Shown piece by piece: positions 48,487 to 55,964 of a stretch of DNA of 55,964 bases. The stretch covers positions 1-55,964 of the forward strand of contig CAZYOB010000003.1 in NCBI GenBank assembly GCA_964648275.1, given 5' to 3'. The translations under genes and the position numbers were made by a program. The notes beneath the pieces are model-generated. The model searched no databases. It was given only the letters and a program-made list of their open reading frames with translations, and was not told the DNA's origin. The first letter of the stretch is position 1; the number at the start of each line of letters is the position of its first letter. The DNA comes from CAIQPO01 sp964648275. GTDB taxonomy: Bacteria > Patescibacteriota > Microgenomatia > UBA1400 > MFAQ01.

Positions 48487-49347
48487 TTACTTTTCTTCCA
48501 AGCTGAGGAGGGCGGAGATCTTATCCAGAATTTTGGGTTTCTTGAGCAGTTTTTTGAATGAACCGTCAACCTTGATGAACATCTGGGCAGTTTTCATATC
48601 AGAGAATAGCTCTCCACCCATGGGATATTCTTTTTTCTGATCGACTCTTTGTTTGGTGATGTATTTAAGATTTAAGATGGCGTAGTCCTTGACTGCTTTG
48701 AGAATACCGATCTTTCGGAACCGTCTAAGGGAGTAGACGTAGCGTGGTTCATGGAATACAGCGAATGACATGCCTTTCTTGAAGGCTTGTCTGACGAACT
48801 CGGTATCCTCGGCGAAACCGACTTCGGGGTTAAAACCACCCGTTTTCTGAAATGATTTTGTACGACAACCGATCATGGCGCCAAAAGCTGCCGGGTTCCC
48901 GAGAAGATAGGCAGTTTCAACAAGAAGGTTCAGATAGGTGGCGATCGTCCTGTCAGAACTCTTGTCAGAGTCAGCATTGCACCAGACGGTGAAGGTGTCT
49001 ACCGGTCGGACATGGAGGTGGAAACGGAGGCCTTCTAGATAGTATTTAGGAAGGTTGTTGTCGGCATCGTTCCAGAGAATGTATTTACCCTTGGCTTCCT
49101 GAGCACCTTGATTACGTTGGTGGGAAACGTTGCGGATTTTACTGGTCAGAACGGTGAGAGAAGGAAGCTTGTCTTTCCACTCTTTGGCTCTGGCAACTGT
49201 TTTATCTGTAGAATGTCCGTCGACAACGATTACTTCAAAGTCACGAATGGTTTGGTTCGCCAGGTCCGAAAGTAGAGCAGGAAGAGCCTTCTCTTCATTG
49301 AGTACCGGAATAACAATCGAAAAAAAAGGTTGATCATTAACAGCCAT
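48487..49347 (-). CDS. GT2-family glycosyltransferase
   Basis: The 286-residue GT-A enzyme begins FFSIVIPVLNEEKALP and has EVIVVDGHSTDKTV and a WNDADNNLP metal-binding DxD-like site, followed by GMSFAVFHEPRYVYSLRRFR (in parts). It transfers a sugar, probably to a surface polymer or lipid. On the minus strand TATAAT (49359-49354) ends 6 nt before ATG 49347. There are no membrane helices near the C-terminus. Confidence 0.88.
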   Translation of the reverse strand: MAVNDQPFFSIVIPVLNEEKALPALLSDLANQTIRDFEVIVVDGHSTDKTVARAKEWKDKLPSLTVLTSKIRNVSHQRNQGAQEAKGKYILWNDADNNLPKYYLEGLRFHLHVRPVDTFTVWCNADSDKSSDRTIATYLNLLVETAYLLGNPAAFGAMIGCRTKSFQKTGGFNPEVGFAEDTEFVRQAFKKGMSFAVFHEPRYVYSLRRFRKIGILKAVKDYAILNLKYITKQRVDQKKEYPMGGELFSDMKTAQMFIKVDGSFKKLLKKPKILDKISALLSLEEK

Positions 49348-49388
49348 GAGTAGATTATATACACAAGTTATTTGTTAGAATCGAGTGT

Positions 49389-49931
49389 ATGTACTTGATT
49401 GTAGGAATGGGAAACCCAGGAAAAGAATATGAACTGACTCGGCATAATGCCGGGTTCATAGCAGTCGATAGGCTGCTGAGCAAACTGAACAAGAAAGCTG
49501 TCTTTAAAAAGGAGACAAAATTTTCTGCCGAGGTAGCAAGAGTGGGAGATGTCATTATTGCTAAACCGACAACTTTTATGAACGAATCCGGACGCTGTGT
49601 AAGGAAGCTGATGGATTTTTATAAAATTGAGATTGAAGGATTGGTGCTGTTGCACGATGATCTGGACATCCGTCTTGGGGAATATAAGGTGAAAAATGGA
49701 GTGGGACCTAAAGTCCACAACGGAGTTGGCTCCGTAGAGAAGTCTTTGGGTGAAAAGAGTTTCTTAAGGGTTAGATTAGGAGTGGATAACCGTCAACCGG
49801 GTGTGAGATATGGAAGTGGTGCCGACTACGTGCTTTCAAAAATGACCAAAGATGAGTTGGCAAAATTAGGGATGGTGATGGATCTGGCATTGGGAGATTT
49901 AGCGATAGCTCTTGGCTTGGAGTTCGAATAA
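49389..49931 (+). CDS. pth: Peptidyl-tRNA hydrolase
   Basis: The 180-residue enzyme starts YLIVGMGNPGKEYELTRHNAGF with catalytic H19 and N9, and continues with KPTTFMNESGRCV and LLHDDLDIRLGEYKVK. It recycles peptidyl-tRNA released from stalled ribosomes. The usual GGHNG block reads PKVHNGVGS. TAGAAT (49376-49381) ends 7 nt before the ATG. The 3' end overlaps the convergent ABC gene by 33 nt. Confidence 0.95.
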   Translation: MYLIVGMGNPGKEYELTRHNAGFIAVDRLLSKLNKKAVFKKETKFSAEVARVGDVIIAKPTTFMNESGRCVRKLMDFYKIEIEGLVLLHDDLDIRLGEYKVKNGVGPKVHNGVGSVEKSLGEKSFLRVRLGVDNRQPGVRYGSGADYVLSKMTKDELAKLGMVMDLALGDLAIALGLEFE

Positions 49932-51719
49932 CTCCCGATAGCGTCCGTTATTTTTCATCAGCTGTTCATGACTGCCGTATTCTTTTACCTCACCATATTC
50001 TAGAACCAGAATCTTGTCCGCTTTTCTGACGGTACTGAATCGATGAGATACCAAGAAGATGATTTTGTCGTGAGCTACTCCTAGAATGTCTTCAAAGATT
50101 TGCTCCTCGGTTTCAGGGTCAACATTGGAAGTTGGTTCGTCGAGAATTAGGATAGGAGAATCTCTGAAAAGGGCTCTGGCAAGCGCGATTCTCTGCCATT
50201 GACCTTTACTGGGCTCAATGCCTTTGTCAAACTCTTTGTCCAGGGGATTGTTATACCTTAACGGAAGAGAAGCGGTAAACTGATGAATTCCAGTGAGTTT
50301 GGCGGCATTCTTGATGTCTTTAATTTTGGACTTTTTAGTAATGTCCCCAAAGTGAATATTGTCTTTGGCAGAGAAAGGGTATTGAGCAAAATCCTGGAAA
50401 AGAGCGGAGAGCGCATGACGGTAATTTTTCAGATTGTAAGTCCTAATATTCAGACCATTCACTTGTATCTCTCCTCTTTGTGGTTCGTAAAACCGGCAAA
50501 GGAGCTTGATGATGGTGGTTTTTCCAGCGCCATTCTCTCCCACAAGAGCAAGATTTTCTTTTGGATCTATCTTGAAGGAAACGTCTTTTAGAATCCAGTG
50601 GGGTGAAGAATTATATTTGAACCAAACATTCTTAAATTCTATTCCCTGAGTGAAAACGGGACTAAGAACCGTTTTTTGCACGGTATCTTCTTCTTCGAGA
50701 GCCATAAATTTTTCGTAGTCTTGTATAAAGAGGTAATTCTGATAGACATCATTAATTTGGCTAATAAGGCGAGTGATGTTACCTATGAAACGGCTAATTG
50801 CAGAGGAGGTAATCTGAGCAGTGCCAAGAGTGACGACTTGAATGATGGCTTGATAATATAAGTAAAGCTTGGTGCCAGTCTCAAATACGGCGACAGGTAT
50901 GCCCACAACCTGTCTTTTCCAGGCAAAGTTAATACGCAGATCATTGTCTTTTTTATAAAACTCCTTGGCCATTTTTGATCGACGTCTAAGCAAGATATCG
51001 ACGTGATCGAGGATTTTATTTTCGTAGAGATATTTCCCTTTGAGGGTAAAATCTTCGAGTGCTCGCCAGACTCTCCAGAGAGGGGCATACCCTGTACGAA
51101 AGAGATGTTGGTTGCGACTATGTTTGACGCCAACCGCAATTCTGGGGATGGCAAGAACAATACAGGGAATAATGAGAAGGGGTTGATAGGAGACAATGGG
51201 AATGGCTGCCGAGAGAATGGTGAAAATAGTATCAGGAAAGGAAGAGATGGGAATGATGAGTGACCATACCGACCGCCCGGTATTGTCCTCGACTTTTTGG
51301 AGGGCGTTCCTTGTTTCGGGTAACTCGGCAACTCCGACAGGGAGAGCATTGATCTTACGGGCGATAGAGATGCCAACTTTTTCAGATACCAAGTTAGCCA
51401 TGGTATAGCTCCACGCACCGTCTAAGTGGCCCATGGCTTGGGCAATCTGGTCGATGACAAATCCGAGGATGGCGGCTATAACCATAGTACGAATACCTGA
51501 GTTGACATCACCTGTGGTAATCGAGGTGATAACAGCGTCTATCAACATCTTCGTGACGAGGAGAGTCGGATAGACTAGGGCACCAGTAACAGCATTGACT
51601 AAGGTAAGCTTAAGAAACAACCATTTATTTGTCTGCCAAGCGATTTTGATGGTAGACGAATAAGTAACTGTGAAAGCCTTGATATTAGAAAATAATCTAG
51701 ATGGTTTTGAGGAAGACAC
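49899..51719 (-). CDS. ABC exporter half-transporter with fused membrane and ATPase domains
   Basis: The 606-residue protein has six membrane helices (about 30-320) and an ATPase domain with Walker A LVGENGAGKTTII, Walker B ILILDEPTSNVDPE and H-loop FLVSHRFSTV. The signature usually LSGGQ reads EPSKGQWQRIALAR, so two signature residues differ. Dimers of such proteins export lipids, peptides or drugs. The start is GTG 51719, because TATAAT (51731-51726) ends 6 nt before it; a longer frame to 51803 would be antisense to the next gene. Confidence 0.88.
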   Translation of the reverse strand: MSSSKPSRLFSNIKAFTVTYSSTIKIAWQTNKWLFLKLTLVNAVTGALVYPTLLVTKMLIDAVITSITTGDVNSGIRTMVIAAILGFVIDQIAQAMGHLDGAWSYTMANLVSEKVGISIARKINALPVGVAELPETRNALQKVEDNTGRSVWSLIIPISSFPDTIFTILSAAIPIVSYQPLLIIPCIVLAIPRIAVGVKHSRNQHLFRTGYAPLWRVWRALEDFTLKGKYLYENKILDHVDILLRRRSKMAKEFYKKDNDLRINFAWKRQVVGIPVAVFETGTKLYLYYQAIIQVVTLGTAQITSSAISRFIGNITRLISQINDVYQNYLFIQDYEKFMALEEEDTVQKTVLSPVFTQGIEFKNVWFKYNSSPHWILKDVSFKIDPKENLALVGENGAGKTTIIKLLCRFYEPQRGEIQVNGLNIRTYNLKNYRHALSALFQDFAQYPFSAKDNIHFGDITKKSKIKDIKNAAKLTGIHQFTASLPLRYNNPLDKEFDKGIEPSKGQWQRIALARALFRDSPILILDEPTSNVDPETEEQIFEDILGVAHDKIIFLVSHRFSTVRKADKILVLEYGEVKEYGSHEQLMKNNGRYRELFELQAKSYR

Positions 51720-51721
51720 AT

Positions 51722-51731
51722 TATTATTATA
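51722..51731. promoter_or_regulatory. Overlapping divergent -10 boxes in a 17-bp intergenic region
   Basis: Minus-strand TATAAT (51731-51726) and plus-strand TATTAT (51725-51730; a second copy at 51722-51727) almost coincide. Each ends 6 nt from its start codon (GTG 51719 and ATG 51737). Only 17 bp separate the two genes. Confidence 0.6.
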
Positions 51732-51736
51732 TGAGT

Positions 51737-52039
51737 ATGGACACCAAAAAGGGATTCTCAAATATCGTTGATATCCTCGACAGATACCAAATAGATGAGC
51801 CAAATCAAAAGAGAATCAGTAGAGAATTCCAGGATTACGCGTATCGGTTGGCGGTAGATCTGGATGACACTGCGCATGTGCCGATCTACATGAGGATGGT
51901 GAAGACAACCCCTAGGGAATTAATTGAGAGTGCCAAAAGTTTTGTGATGGATGCAAATGCCAGGAATAAAGGTCGACTATTTATGTGGAAACTTAAACAA
52001 TTGAGGATCGAAAAGGCGGAGGGGAAGTTGGTAAAATGA
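51737..52039 (+). CDS. Small hypothetical protein upstream of an MFS transporter
   Basis: The 100-residue soluble, mostly helical protein is charged throughout (DILDRYQIDEPNQKRISREFQDYAYRLA in parts; basic C-terminus KLKQLRIEKAEGK). No family recognised. The stop overlaps the MFS start in an ATGA junction, so they are co-translated. ATG 51737 is preferred over 51731 because of the 6-nt spacing to the -10 box. Confidence 0.65.
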   Translation: MDTKKGFSNIVDILDRYQIDEPNQKRISREFQDYAYRLAVDLDDTAHVPIYMRMVKTTPRELIESAKSFVMDANARNKGRLFMWKLKQLRIEKAEGKLVK

Positions 52040-53298
52040 AACTGATGAGGCAAGCAGATCCAGTACTCGTGTCCGAAGACAAATCATGGATAAGGTTGGT
52101 AGGTTTATCAGCAGTGCTCTTCTTTGTCTTTCTGGGGGACGCGATCTTGTCAGATTGGGTTCCGGCATATATGCAGGAATCATTGGGGGGGCCTTTGATC
52201 ATGGGAATGGTGATGTCGTTCAGTTCAATAGTCGGGTTGGGGGCAGATCTTCTACTGCCTCAGCTGATGAAACACGCTACATCAGGAAGGTTAATGACAA
52301 TGGCGATCGGGGCAAGTCTAATTTTCTCAGGAATCCTAATGTGGTCAATTCAATGGCCGGTGGTGCTACTTTTTCTTATCGGCATGGGGGTGTGGGGAAT
52401 ATATTACGAGTTTTTGGGTTTTGGAAGTCAGCAAATGGTGGCAGAAACAGTTCGGCCGTCAGGAAGGTCCGGAGCATGGGCGACAATAGGAATATTTAAG
52501 AGTTTGGCCTATTTTTTGGGACCGATATTGGGAAGTTGGCTGGCTATTTCACAGGGGAACACTCAAGTCGTTTATTTTGCAGCAGGGTTTGTGGTGATAG
52601 GTTATGTTTTTTGGAAAATGCTCAAGTATGTGGGAAAAGAAGAGGATAAAACACAAGAGTTGGGGGAAAAATTGAATATCGTCGATGAGATAGATCACTG
52701 GAGGGTTTTGTTAGTTCACGTGTGGCCAATTCTGATTATTAGCTTAGTATTAGGCTTGGTGGATGCAACTTTTTGGACGACAGGAACAGTACTTTCGGAT
52801 AATCTTGCCAGGCAACATTGGTTGGGGGGAATGTTTTTACCTTTCTATATGTTGCCTCCAGTTATAGTAGGAGTGTTTTTAGCTAAATGGGGGTTGAAAA
52901 CAGGGAAGAAAAAAATGGCGGAAAAATTCATGTTGCTTGGGGGAGTTTGTTTGTCGCTACTGGGAATCACAGACGGGATATGGTTGCTGCTATTGGCGTC
53001 GCTGGCAACGGGAATAATGTTGTCAGTAGCCTGGCCAATGATGGAGGCAGTATATTCTGACATTGTTTTCAGGATGGGAAGAGAGCGAAAACATATGATG
53101 GGTCTGTCTAACTCGACGACATCGATTGCGTATATTATCGGACCAGTAAGTGCAGGCTGGTTGGCTTCAATGGTAGGTGAAAAGATGACTTTTGTAATAG
53201 TGGGAGTGTTCACTGTGGTGGTGTCGCTAGTCTTGTTGGCAGTAACCCCCAAGAAACTTAGACTGCCGCAAGGGGAGATAGCCGAATGGAAGGATTGA
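52036..53298 (+). CDS. Major facilitator superfamily transporter
   Basis: The 420-residue protein has about twelve hydrophobic segments in two halves split by a charged loop (about 200-225, GKEEDKTQELGEKLN). Segments such as MVMSFSSIVGLGADLLLP and MMGLSNSTTSIAYIIGPVSAGWLASMVG (in parts) follow MFS helix patterns. No substrate signature is clear. It is coupled to the small upstream gene by a 4-nt overlap. Confidence 0.85.
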   Translation: MKLMRQADPVLVSEDKSWIRLVGLSAVLFFVFLGDAILSDWVPAYMQESLGGPLIMGMVMSFSSIVGLGADLLLPQLMKHATSGRLMTMAIGASLIFSGILMWSIQWPVVLLFLIGMGVWGIYYEFLGFGSQQMVAETVRPSGRSGAWATIGIFKSLAYFLGPILGSWLAISQGNTQVVYFAAGFVVIGYVFWKMLKYVGKEEDKTQELGEKLNIVDEIDHWRVLLVHVWPILIISLVLGLVDATFWTTGTVLSDNLARQHWLGGMFLPFYMLPPVIVGVFLAKWGLKTGKKKMAEKFMLLGGVCLSLLGITDGIWLLLLASLATGIMLSVAWPMMEAVYSDIVFRMGRERKHMMGLSNSTTSIAYIIGPVSAGWLASMVGEKMTFVIVGVFTVVVSLVLLAVTPKKLRLPQGEIAEWKD

Positions 53299-53313
53299 GG
53301 TAGAATTAATTAG

Positions 53314-53862
53314 ATGAAGAATAAGTTAGTGTTGCACCAGATTGCATTAATAGGAGTTTTACTTTTCCTGTCCATCTGGAAGTTGTTTACGGGGGGAATG
53401 ATCTTCGGAGCGGACATGATCTGGTGGTGGCTTGGGGCGATCTTGGGTTTTGTAATCGTATTTGCAGACAGGTTGGTTTATGTACTGCTGATGAACGAAG
53501 AGCCTTTATCGAGAAAGTTCGGCGATATGTTTTCCAAGGGGCATTATCTTAATTCAATGGAGGCTTTGTTAAGTGAAAGGCACGAACAGAAAGAGCTGGT
53601 AATGAGGAGTGCTTTATTTATTTTGGTATGGGTAATATTGGCGCTGTTCGCAGCGACCAGTGTGGGTAATCCATTCGCCAGAGGCTTCGTTTTGGGCATC
53701 GGAACGCATTTAATCTTTGACCTGATCAGTGATTACACCGGAGACAGAAGAAGACTAGGTATGTGGTTTTGGCAGGTTAAGAGGGAACTGCCGGAAAATG
53801 AGAAGAGCGTGTTTGTGTGGGTGATGGCAGTGGCTTATGTTTTCTTGGCTTTTACACTTTGA
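53314..53862 (+). CDS. Membrane protein of unknown function
   Basis: The 182-residue protein has about five hydrophobic segments and a charged cytosolic loop in the middle (LMNEEPLSRKFGDMFSKGHYLNSM in parts, then SERHEQKE). A late GTHLIFDLISDYTGDRRRLGMWFWQ carries His and Asp residues near a helix end, which recalls the membrane hydrolase-like protein at 38779 (HYIFDILED), but this similarity is weak. TAGAAT (53301-53306) ends 7 nt before the ATG. Confidence 0.65.
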   Translation: MKNKLVLHQIALIGVLLFLSIWKLFTGGMIFGADMIWWWLGAILGFVIVFADRLVYVLLMNEEPLSRKFGDMFSKGHYLNSMEALLSERHEQKELVMRSALFILVWVILALFAATSVGNPFARGFVLGIGTHLIFDLISDYTGDRRRLGMWFWQVKRELPENEKSVFVWVMAVAYVFLAFTL

Positions 53863-53867
53863 TCTAC

Positions 53868-53907
53868 TTGACAAGATATTGATTTATCTATACCATAGGG
53901 GGGTATG
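53868..53907 (+). promoter_or_regulatory. Promoter and CsoR/CstR-type operator over the start codon
   Basis: TTGACA (53868-53873), a 17-nt spacer and TACCAT (53891-53896) form the promoter. The palindromic element ATACC (53890-53894) to GGTAT (53902-53906), with a G run between, is the CsoR-family operator type (TACCC...GGGTA). It covers the -10 box and the ATG at 53905, so the repressor would block both transcription start and a leaderless message. Confidence 0.65.
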
Positions 53908-54132
53908 ACAACAGAAGACAAAAAAAAGATGTCGGTAATGTTAAAAAGAATCCAGGGACAGGTTGGTGGGATAGAACGAATGGTGAATGAAGATAAAAGT
54001 TGCGAGGCTGTGGTGACACAAATTACCGCCGCGATGAGCTCTCTTAAAAGTGTGGCAAAAACACTCTTGTCCGATGCAGTAGGTAGCTGCAGCAAAGAGG
54101 AATATACCAAGTTACTTAAGAGATTTCTTTAA
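53905..54132 (+). CDS. CsoR/RcnR-family repressor, CstR-like by its cysteines
   Basis: The 75-residue all-helical protein has the DUF156 pattern MLKRIQGQVGGIERMV and VTQITAAMSSLKSVAKTLL. In copper-sensing CsoR three ligands (Cys, His, Cys) are spaced 25 and 4 apart. Here C33 and C62 are in place but the His position is D58. A C-x29-C pair without His is the pattern of CstR persulfide sensors. It may respond to sulfane sulfur or thiol stress. Thioredoxin genes follow directly. Confidence 0.82.
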   Translation: MTTEDKKKMSVMLKRIQGQVGGIERMVNEDKSCEAVVTQITAAMSSLKSVAKTLLSDAVGSCSKEEYTKLLKRFL

Positions 54133-54167
54133 GATATAGTGGAGTTACAAATTAATTAAAACAAAAA

Positions 54168-54491
54168 ATGGCTTTAGTACATTTTACCGATCAAAACTTT
54201 GATGAACTGGTGCTTAAAAACGAGAAACCAGTATTAGTAGACTTTTACGCCGATTGGTGTGGACCGTGCAGGATGGTGTCTCCCATAATCGAGGAGCTGG
54301 CTAAACAATATGAAGGAAAAATATTGGTTGGTAAGGTAGACGTAGATGCAAACCCTCAGGTAGCCGGAAAGTATGGCGTGATGAGTATCCCAACTGTAGT
54401 TTTGTTTAATAAGGGAGAAGAGGTACAGCGCCAGGTAGGTTATGGAGGTAAGGAAATGTATGACGGGATGGTCAAAAAGTTAGTTAAATAA
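54168..54491 (+). CDS. trxA: Thioredoxin
   Basis: The 107-residue protein has the active site WCGPCRM (about 29-35), DFYADWCGPC and the cis-Pro in GVMSIPTVVLF. It reduces protein disulfides in the cytosol, including probably the C-terminal cysteines of NrdJ and the CcdA-like protein. A possible promoter TTACTT-N17-TATAGT lies about 40 nt upstream. It is followed after 2 nt by its reductase. Confidence 0.96.
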   Translation: MALVHFTDQNFDELVLKNEKPVLVDFYADWCGPCRMVSPIIEELAKQYEGKILVGKVDVDANPQVAGKYGVMSIPTVVLFNKGEEVQRQVGYGGKEMYDGMVKKLVK

Positions 54492-54493
54492 AA

Positions 54494-55480
54494 GTGGAGA
54501 GCCGGGAAGTAGTCATCATTGGTGGAGGGCCCAGTGGCTTTACAGCTGCGTTGTATTTAGCCAGAGCTACTCTAAAACCACTAGTACTTGCCGGAGAAAA
54601 GAAGGGTGGTCAACTAATGTTCACCACAGAAGTAGAAAATTATCCCGGATTTCCAGAAGGAGTGATGGGGCCAGATTTGATGGTCAGGATGGAGGAGCAG
54701 GCCAAGAAGTTTGGGGCTGAGATAAGACAAGTAAATGTAACCAAGGTCGAGTTCATCAACGGCGTCAAAAAGATCTGGGTGGGGGACGAGGTGATTGAGG
54801 CAAAAGCAGTGGTGATTTCAACAGGAGCCAGTTCGAGAATGTTGGGTCTGGGGGAGGAGAAGCTCCTTGGTAGAGGGGTAAGTACCTGTGCTGTTTGTGA
54901 TGCGGCTTTTTTCAAGGATAAAAAGACCGTAGTACTTGGTGGAGGTGACGCGGCAATGGAGGACGCATTGGCTCTTTCTAAATTTGCTTCCGAGGTGACG
55001 ATGATCCATAGGAGAGATGAATTCAGAGCCAGCAAGATTATGCAGGATAAAGTGTTGTCCAATCCAAAAATAAAAGTGATCTGGAGCACTGAGATCGTTG
55101 GAGTTAAGGGTGGAGGAAAGTTGGAGGGGATCAGAATTAAGAACTCAACAGGTGAAGAAAGTGATTTGCAGATCGATGGATTGTTCCTGGCGATCGGTCA
55201 CTTACCCGAGACAAGTCTTTTTAAAGATCAGGTGGAATTGGATGAGAAAGGTTATCTGACTACAACAATGACGGCGATGATGCAGAGTAATAAATGGAGA
55301 GTAAGTGATAAGGATATCTGGCGTGACGGCTATCCGACAATGACAAGCAGAGCCGGAGTATTTGGTTGCGGGGATGTGGTGGATTATAGATATAAACAAG
55401 CGGTGACGGCTGCAGGAATGGGTTGTCAGGCGGCGCTGGATGTCGAGAAATACTTAACCGGGAACGTGAGCAGCTGGTAA
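54494..55480 (+). CDS. trxB: Thioredoxin reductase
   Basis: The 328-residue flavoprotein has an FAD site VVIIGGGPSGFTAALYLARA, the redox pair C132-AV-C135, an NADPH site VVLGGGDAAMEDALAL with HRRDEFRA, and the C-terminal FAD block GVFGCGDVVDYRYKQAVTAAGMGCQAA (in parts). An insertion of about 20 residues near 260-280 (MQSNKWRVSDKDIWRDG) is not usual. The start is GTG 54494. It reduces the thioredoxin encoded 2 nt upstream. Confidence 0.94.
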   Translation: MESREVVIIGGGPSGFTAALYLARATLKPLVLAGEKKGGQLMFTTEVENYPGFPEGVMGPDLMVRMEEQAKKFGAEIRQVNVTKVEFINGVKKIWVGDEVIEAKAVVISTGASSRMLGLGEEKLLGRGVSTCAVCDAAFFKDKKTVVLGGGDAAMEDALALSKFASEVTMIHRRDEFRASKIMQDKVLSNPKIKVIWSTEIVGVKGGGKLEGIRIKNSTGEESDLQIDGLFLAIGHLPETSLFKDQVELDEKGYLTTTMTAMMQSNKWRVSDKDIWRDGYPTMTSRAGVFGCGDVVDYRYKQAVTAAGMGCQAALDVEKYLTGNVSSW

Positions 55481-55510
55481 GATAGCATATATCAAGCTGC
55501 ATCAGAATTC

Positions 55511-55964
55511 ATGAAAGCCCGACAAATAATAAAAGATAGCATCAGCAATCTGTTTAAAGCGGCGGAGTTCACGTTGGAGCATCCAATGGATGAGAAAATG
55601 GGAGACTATGCGAGTAATGTGGCGATGATCTTAGCCAAGAAGGAACAGAAACCTCCGAGAGAATTAGCCGAGGAAATTGCAGAAAAACTAAGAGGTCAGG
55701 GAGAGTTGAAGGGACTTGTGGAAAAAATTGAGGTAGCAGGTCCGGGATTTGTTAATTTTTTTCTGTCCGATAAATATTTGGCAGATGGAGTAAGTGAAGT
55801 GCTAAGTGAAAAAGAGGCTTACGGAAGAGGTGTTCGCTGGGAGGGAAAAAAAGTCATGGTCGAATACACCGACCCGAATCCCTTTAAACAATTTCACATC
55901 GGACATTTGATGAGTAACACCATTGGTGAGTCTCTATCCAGATTGATCGAGTTTTCAGGAGCAG
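55511..55964 (+). CDS. argS: Arginyl-tRNA synthetase (partial, 3' end outside window)
   Basis: The open frame of 151 codons runs off the right edge. It has the ArgRS N-terminal domain (about 1-110, EKMGDYASNVAMILAKKE) and the class I HIGH motif in VEYTDPNPFKQFHIGHLMSN, which is diagnostic for ArgRS. Upstream, GCAGCT (55470-55475) and AGCTGC (55495-55500) form an inverted repeat around an extended TGG-TAAGAT box (55478-55483); its role is uncertain. Confidence 0.93.
   Translation, partial: MKARQIIKDSISNLFKAAEFTLEHPMDEKMGDYASNVAMILAKKEQKPPRELAEEIAEKLRGQGELKGLVEKIEVAGPGFVNFFLSDKYLADGVSEVLSEKEAYGRGVRWEGKKVMVEYTDPNPFKQFHIGHLMSNTIGESLSRLIEFSGA

Noticed and set aside
51720..51803. N-terminal extension of the ABC exporter by 28 residues
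   Set aside because: It is antisense to the divergent gene and upstream of the -10 box; the GTG at 51719 fits the leaderless pattern.
1..55964. CRISPR array, insertion sequence, prophage or toxin-antitoxin module
   Set aside because: No regularly spaced repeats, transposase, phage structural genes or toxin-antitoxin pairs were seen; the Fic protein is catalytically dead and has no antitoxin-like neighbour.
1..55964. Recoding of TGA as in Gracilibacteria
   Set aside because: TGA ends many well-defined genes at the expected place (for example sufU, cobA and trpS neighbours) and no conserved protein needs TGA read as an amino acid.

Overview
The window reads as a compact bacterial chromosome segment, most likely from a Patescibacteria (CPR) organism of the Microgenomates/WWE3 kind. 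This is inferred from the gene mix (split transketolase, archaeal-type class I aldolase, archaeal-type ATP-dependent DNA ligase, CDP-archaeol-synthase-like protein, B12-dependent ribonucleotide reductase, short or half-size versions of known families), the very tight packing, and start codons placed a few bases after a -10 box. TGA is used as a stop codon throughout, so the Gracilibacteria/Absconditabacteria code is excluded. There is one 10-N assembly gap at 15626-15635.

Layout. 1-539: partial RluA-type pseudouridine synthase, minus strand. 664-8453: an Rrf2 regulator heading a SUF iron-sulfur operon (SufC, SufB, a very short SufD, SufS, SufU), followed by a DsbA-like oxidoreductase, a CcdA-like membrane electron carrier, a ferredoxin-NADP reductase-like flavoprotein, a lipoprotein, a ferredoxin and a SufT-like protein. 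8480-15582: sugar phosphate genes (RpiB, Rpe-like, LOG-like, two-subunit transketolase, class I aldolase, PfkB kinase, 2-hydroxyacid dehydrogenase). 15586-21593, minus strand: two class A penicillin-binding proteins flanking a GH18-type hydrolase. 22975-26819: NrdR, the class II reductase NrdJ and the cobalamin adenosyltransferase CobA form one functional unit. 26866-31535: a T4SS/HerA-like ATPase with a small partner, tRNA-Ile(UAU), an unusual initiator-tRNA-like element, tRNA-Met, a Xer recombinase and an FtsB-like protein. 31576-39261: TrpS, a tRNA-binding OB-fold protein, FtsH, a stand-alone 5'-3' exonuclease, a glycosyltransferase, a half-length MFS protein and MutM. 39227-41728, minus strand: phospholipid genes (CarS-like, PgsA, PgpA, SDR). 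41764-51719: RecF, NnrD, a catalytically dead Fic-HTH protein, DNA ligase, DedA, CaCA exchanger, GT2, Pth and an ABC exporter. 51737-55964: MFS transporter, a CsoR/CstR-like sensor with its operator, thioredoxin, thioredoxin reductase and the start of ArgS.

Regulatory theme. In about two dozen genes a TATAAT-like hexamer ends 5 to 9 nt (mostly exactly 6 nt) before the start codon with no Shine-Dalgarno sequence. This is the expected geometry of leaderless mRNAs, often with an extended TGn -10 element. Several divergent gene pairs share overlapping -10 boxes in 17 to 35 bp. Internal operon genes rely on ATGA/GTGA overlaps or, in a few cases, on clear Shine-Dalgarno sequences.

Most likely novel points: the leaderless promoter architecture, the elbow-less initiator-tRNA-like element at 31319-31391, the pseudo-Fic-HTH protein, the CstR-like sensor with its operator over the start codon, and the SUF operon carrying a thiol/flavin electron module with a minimal SufD.
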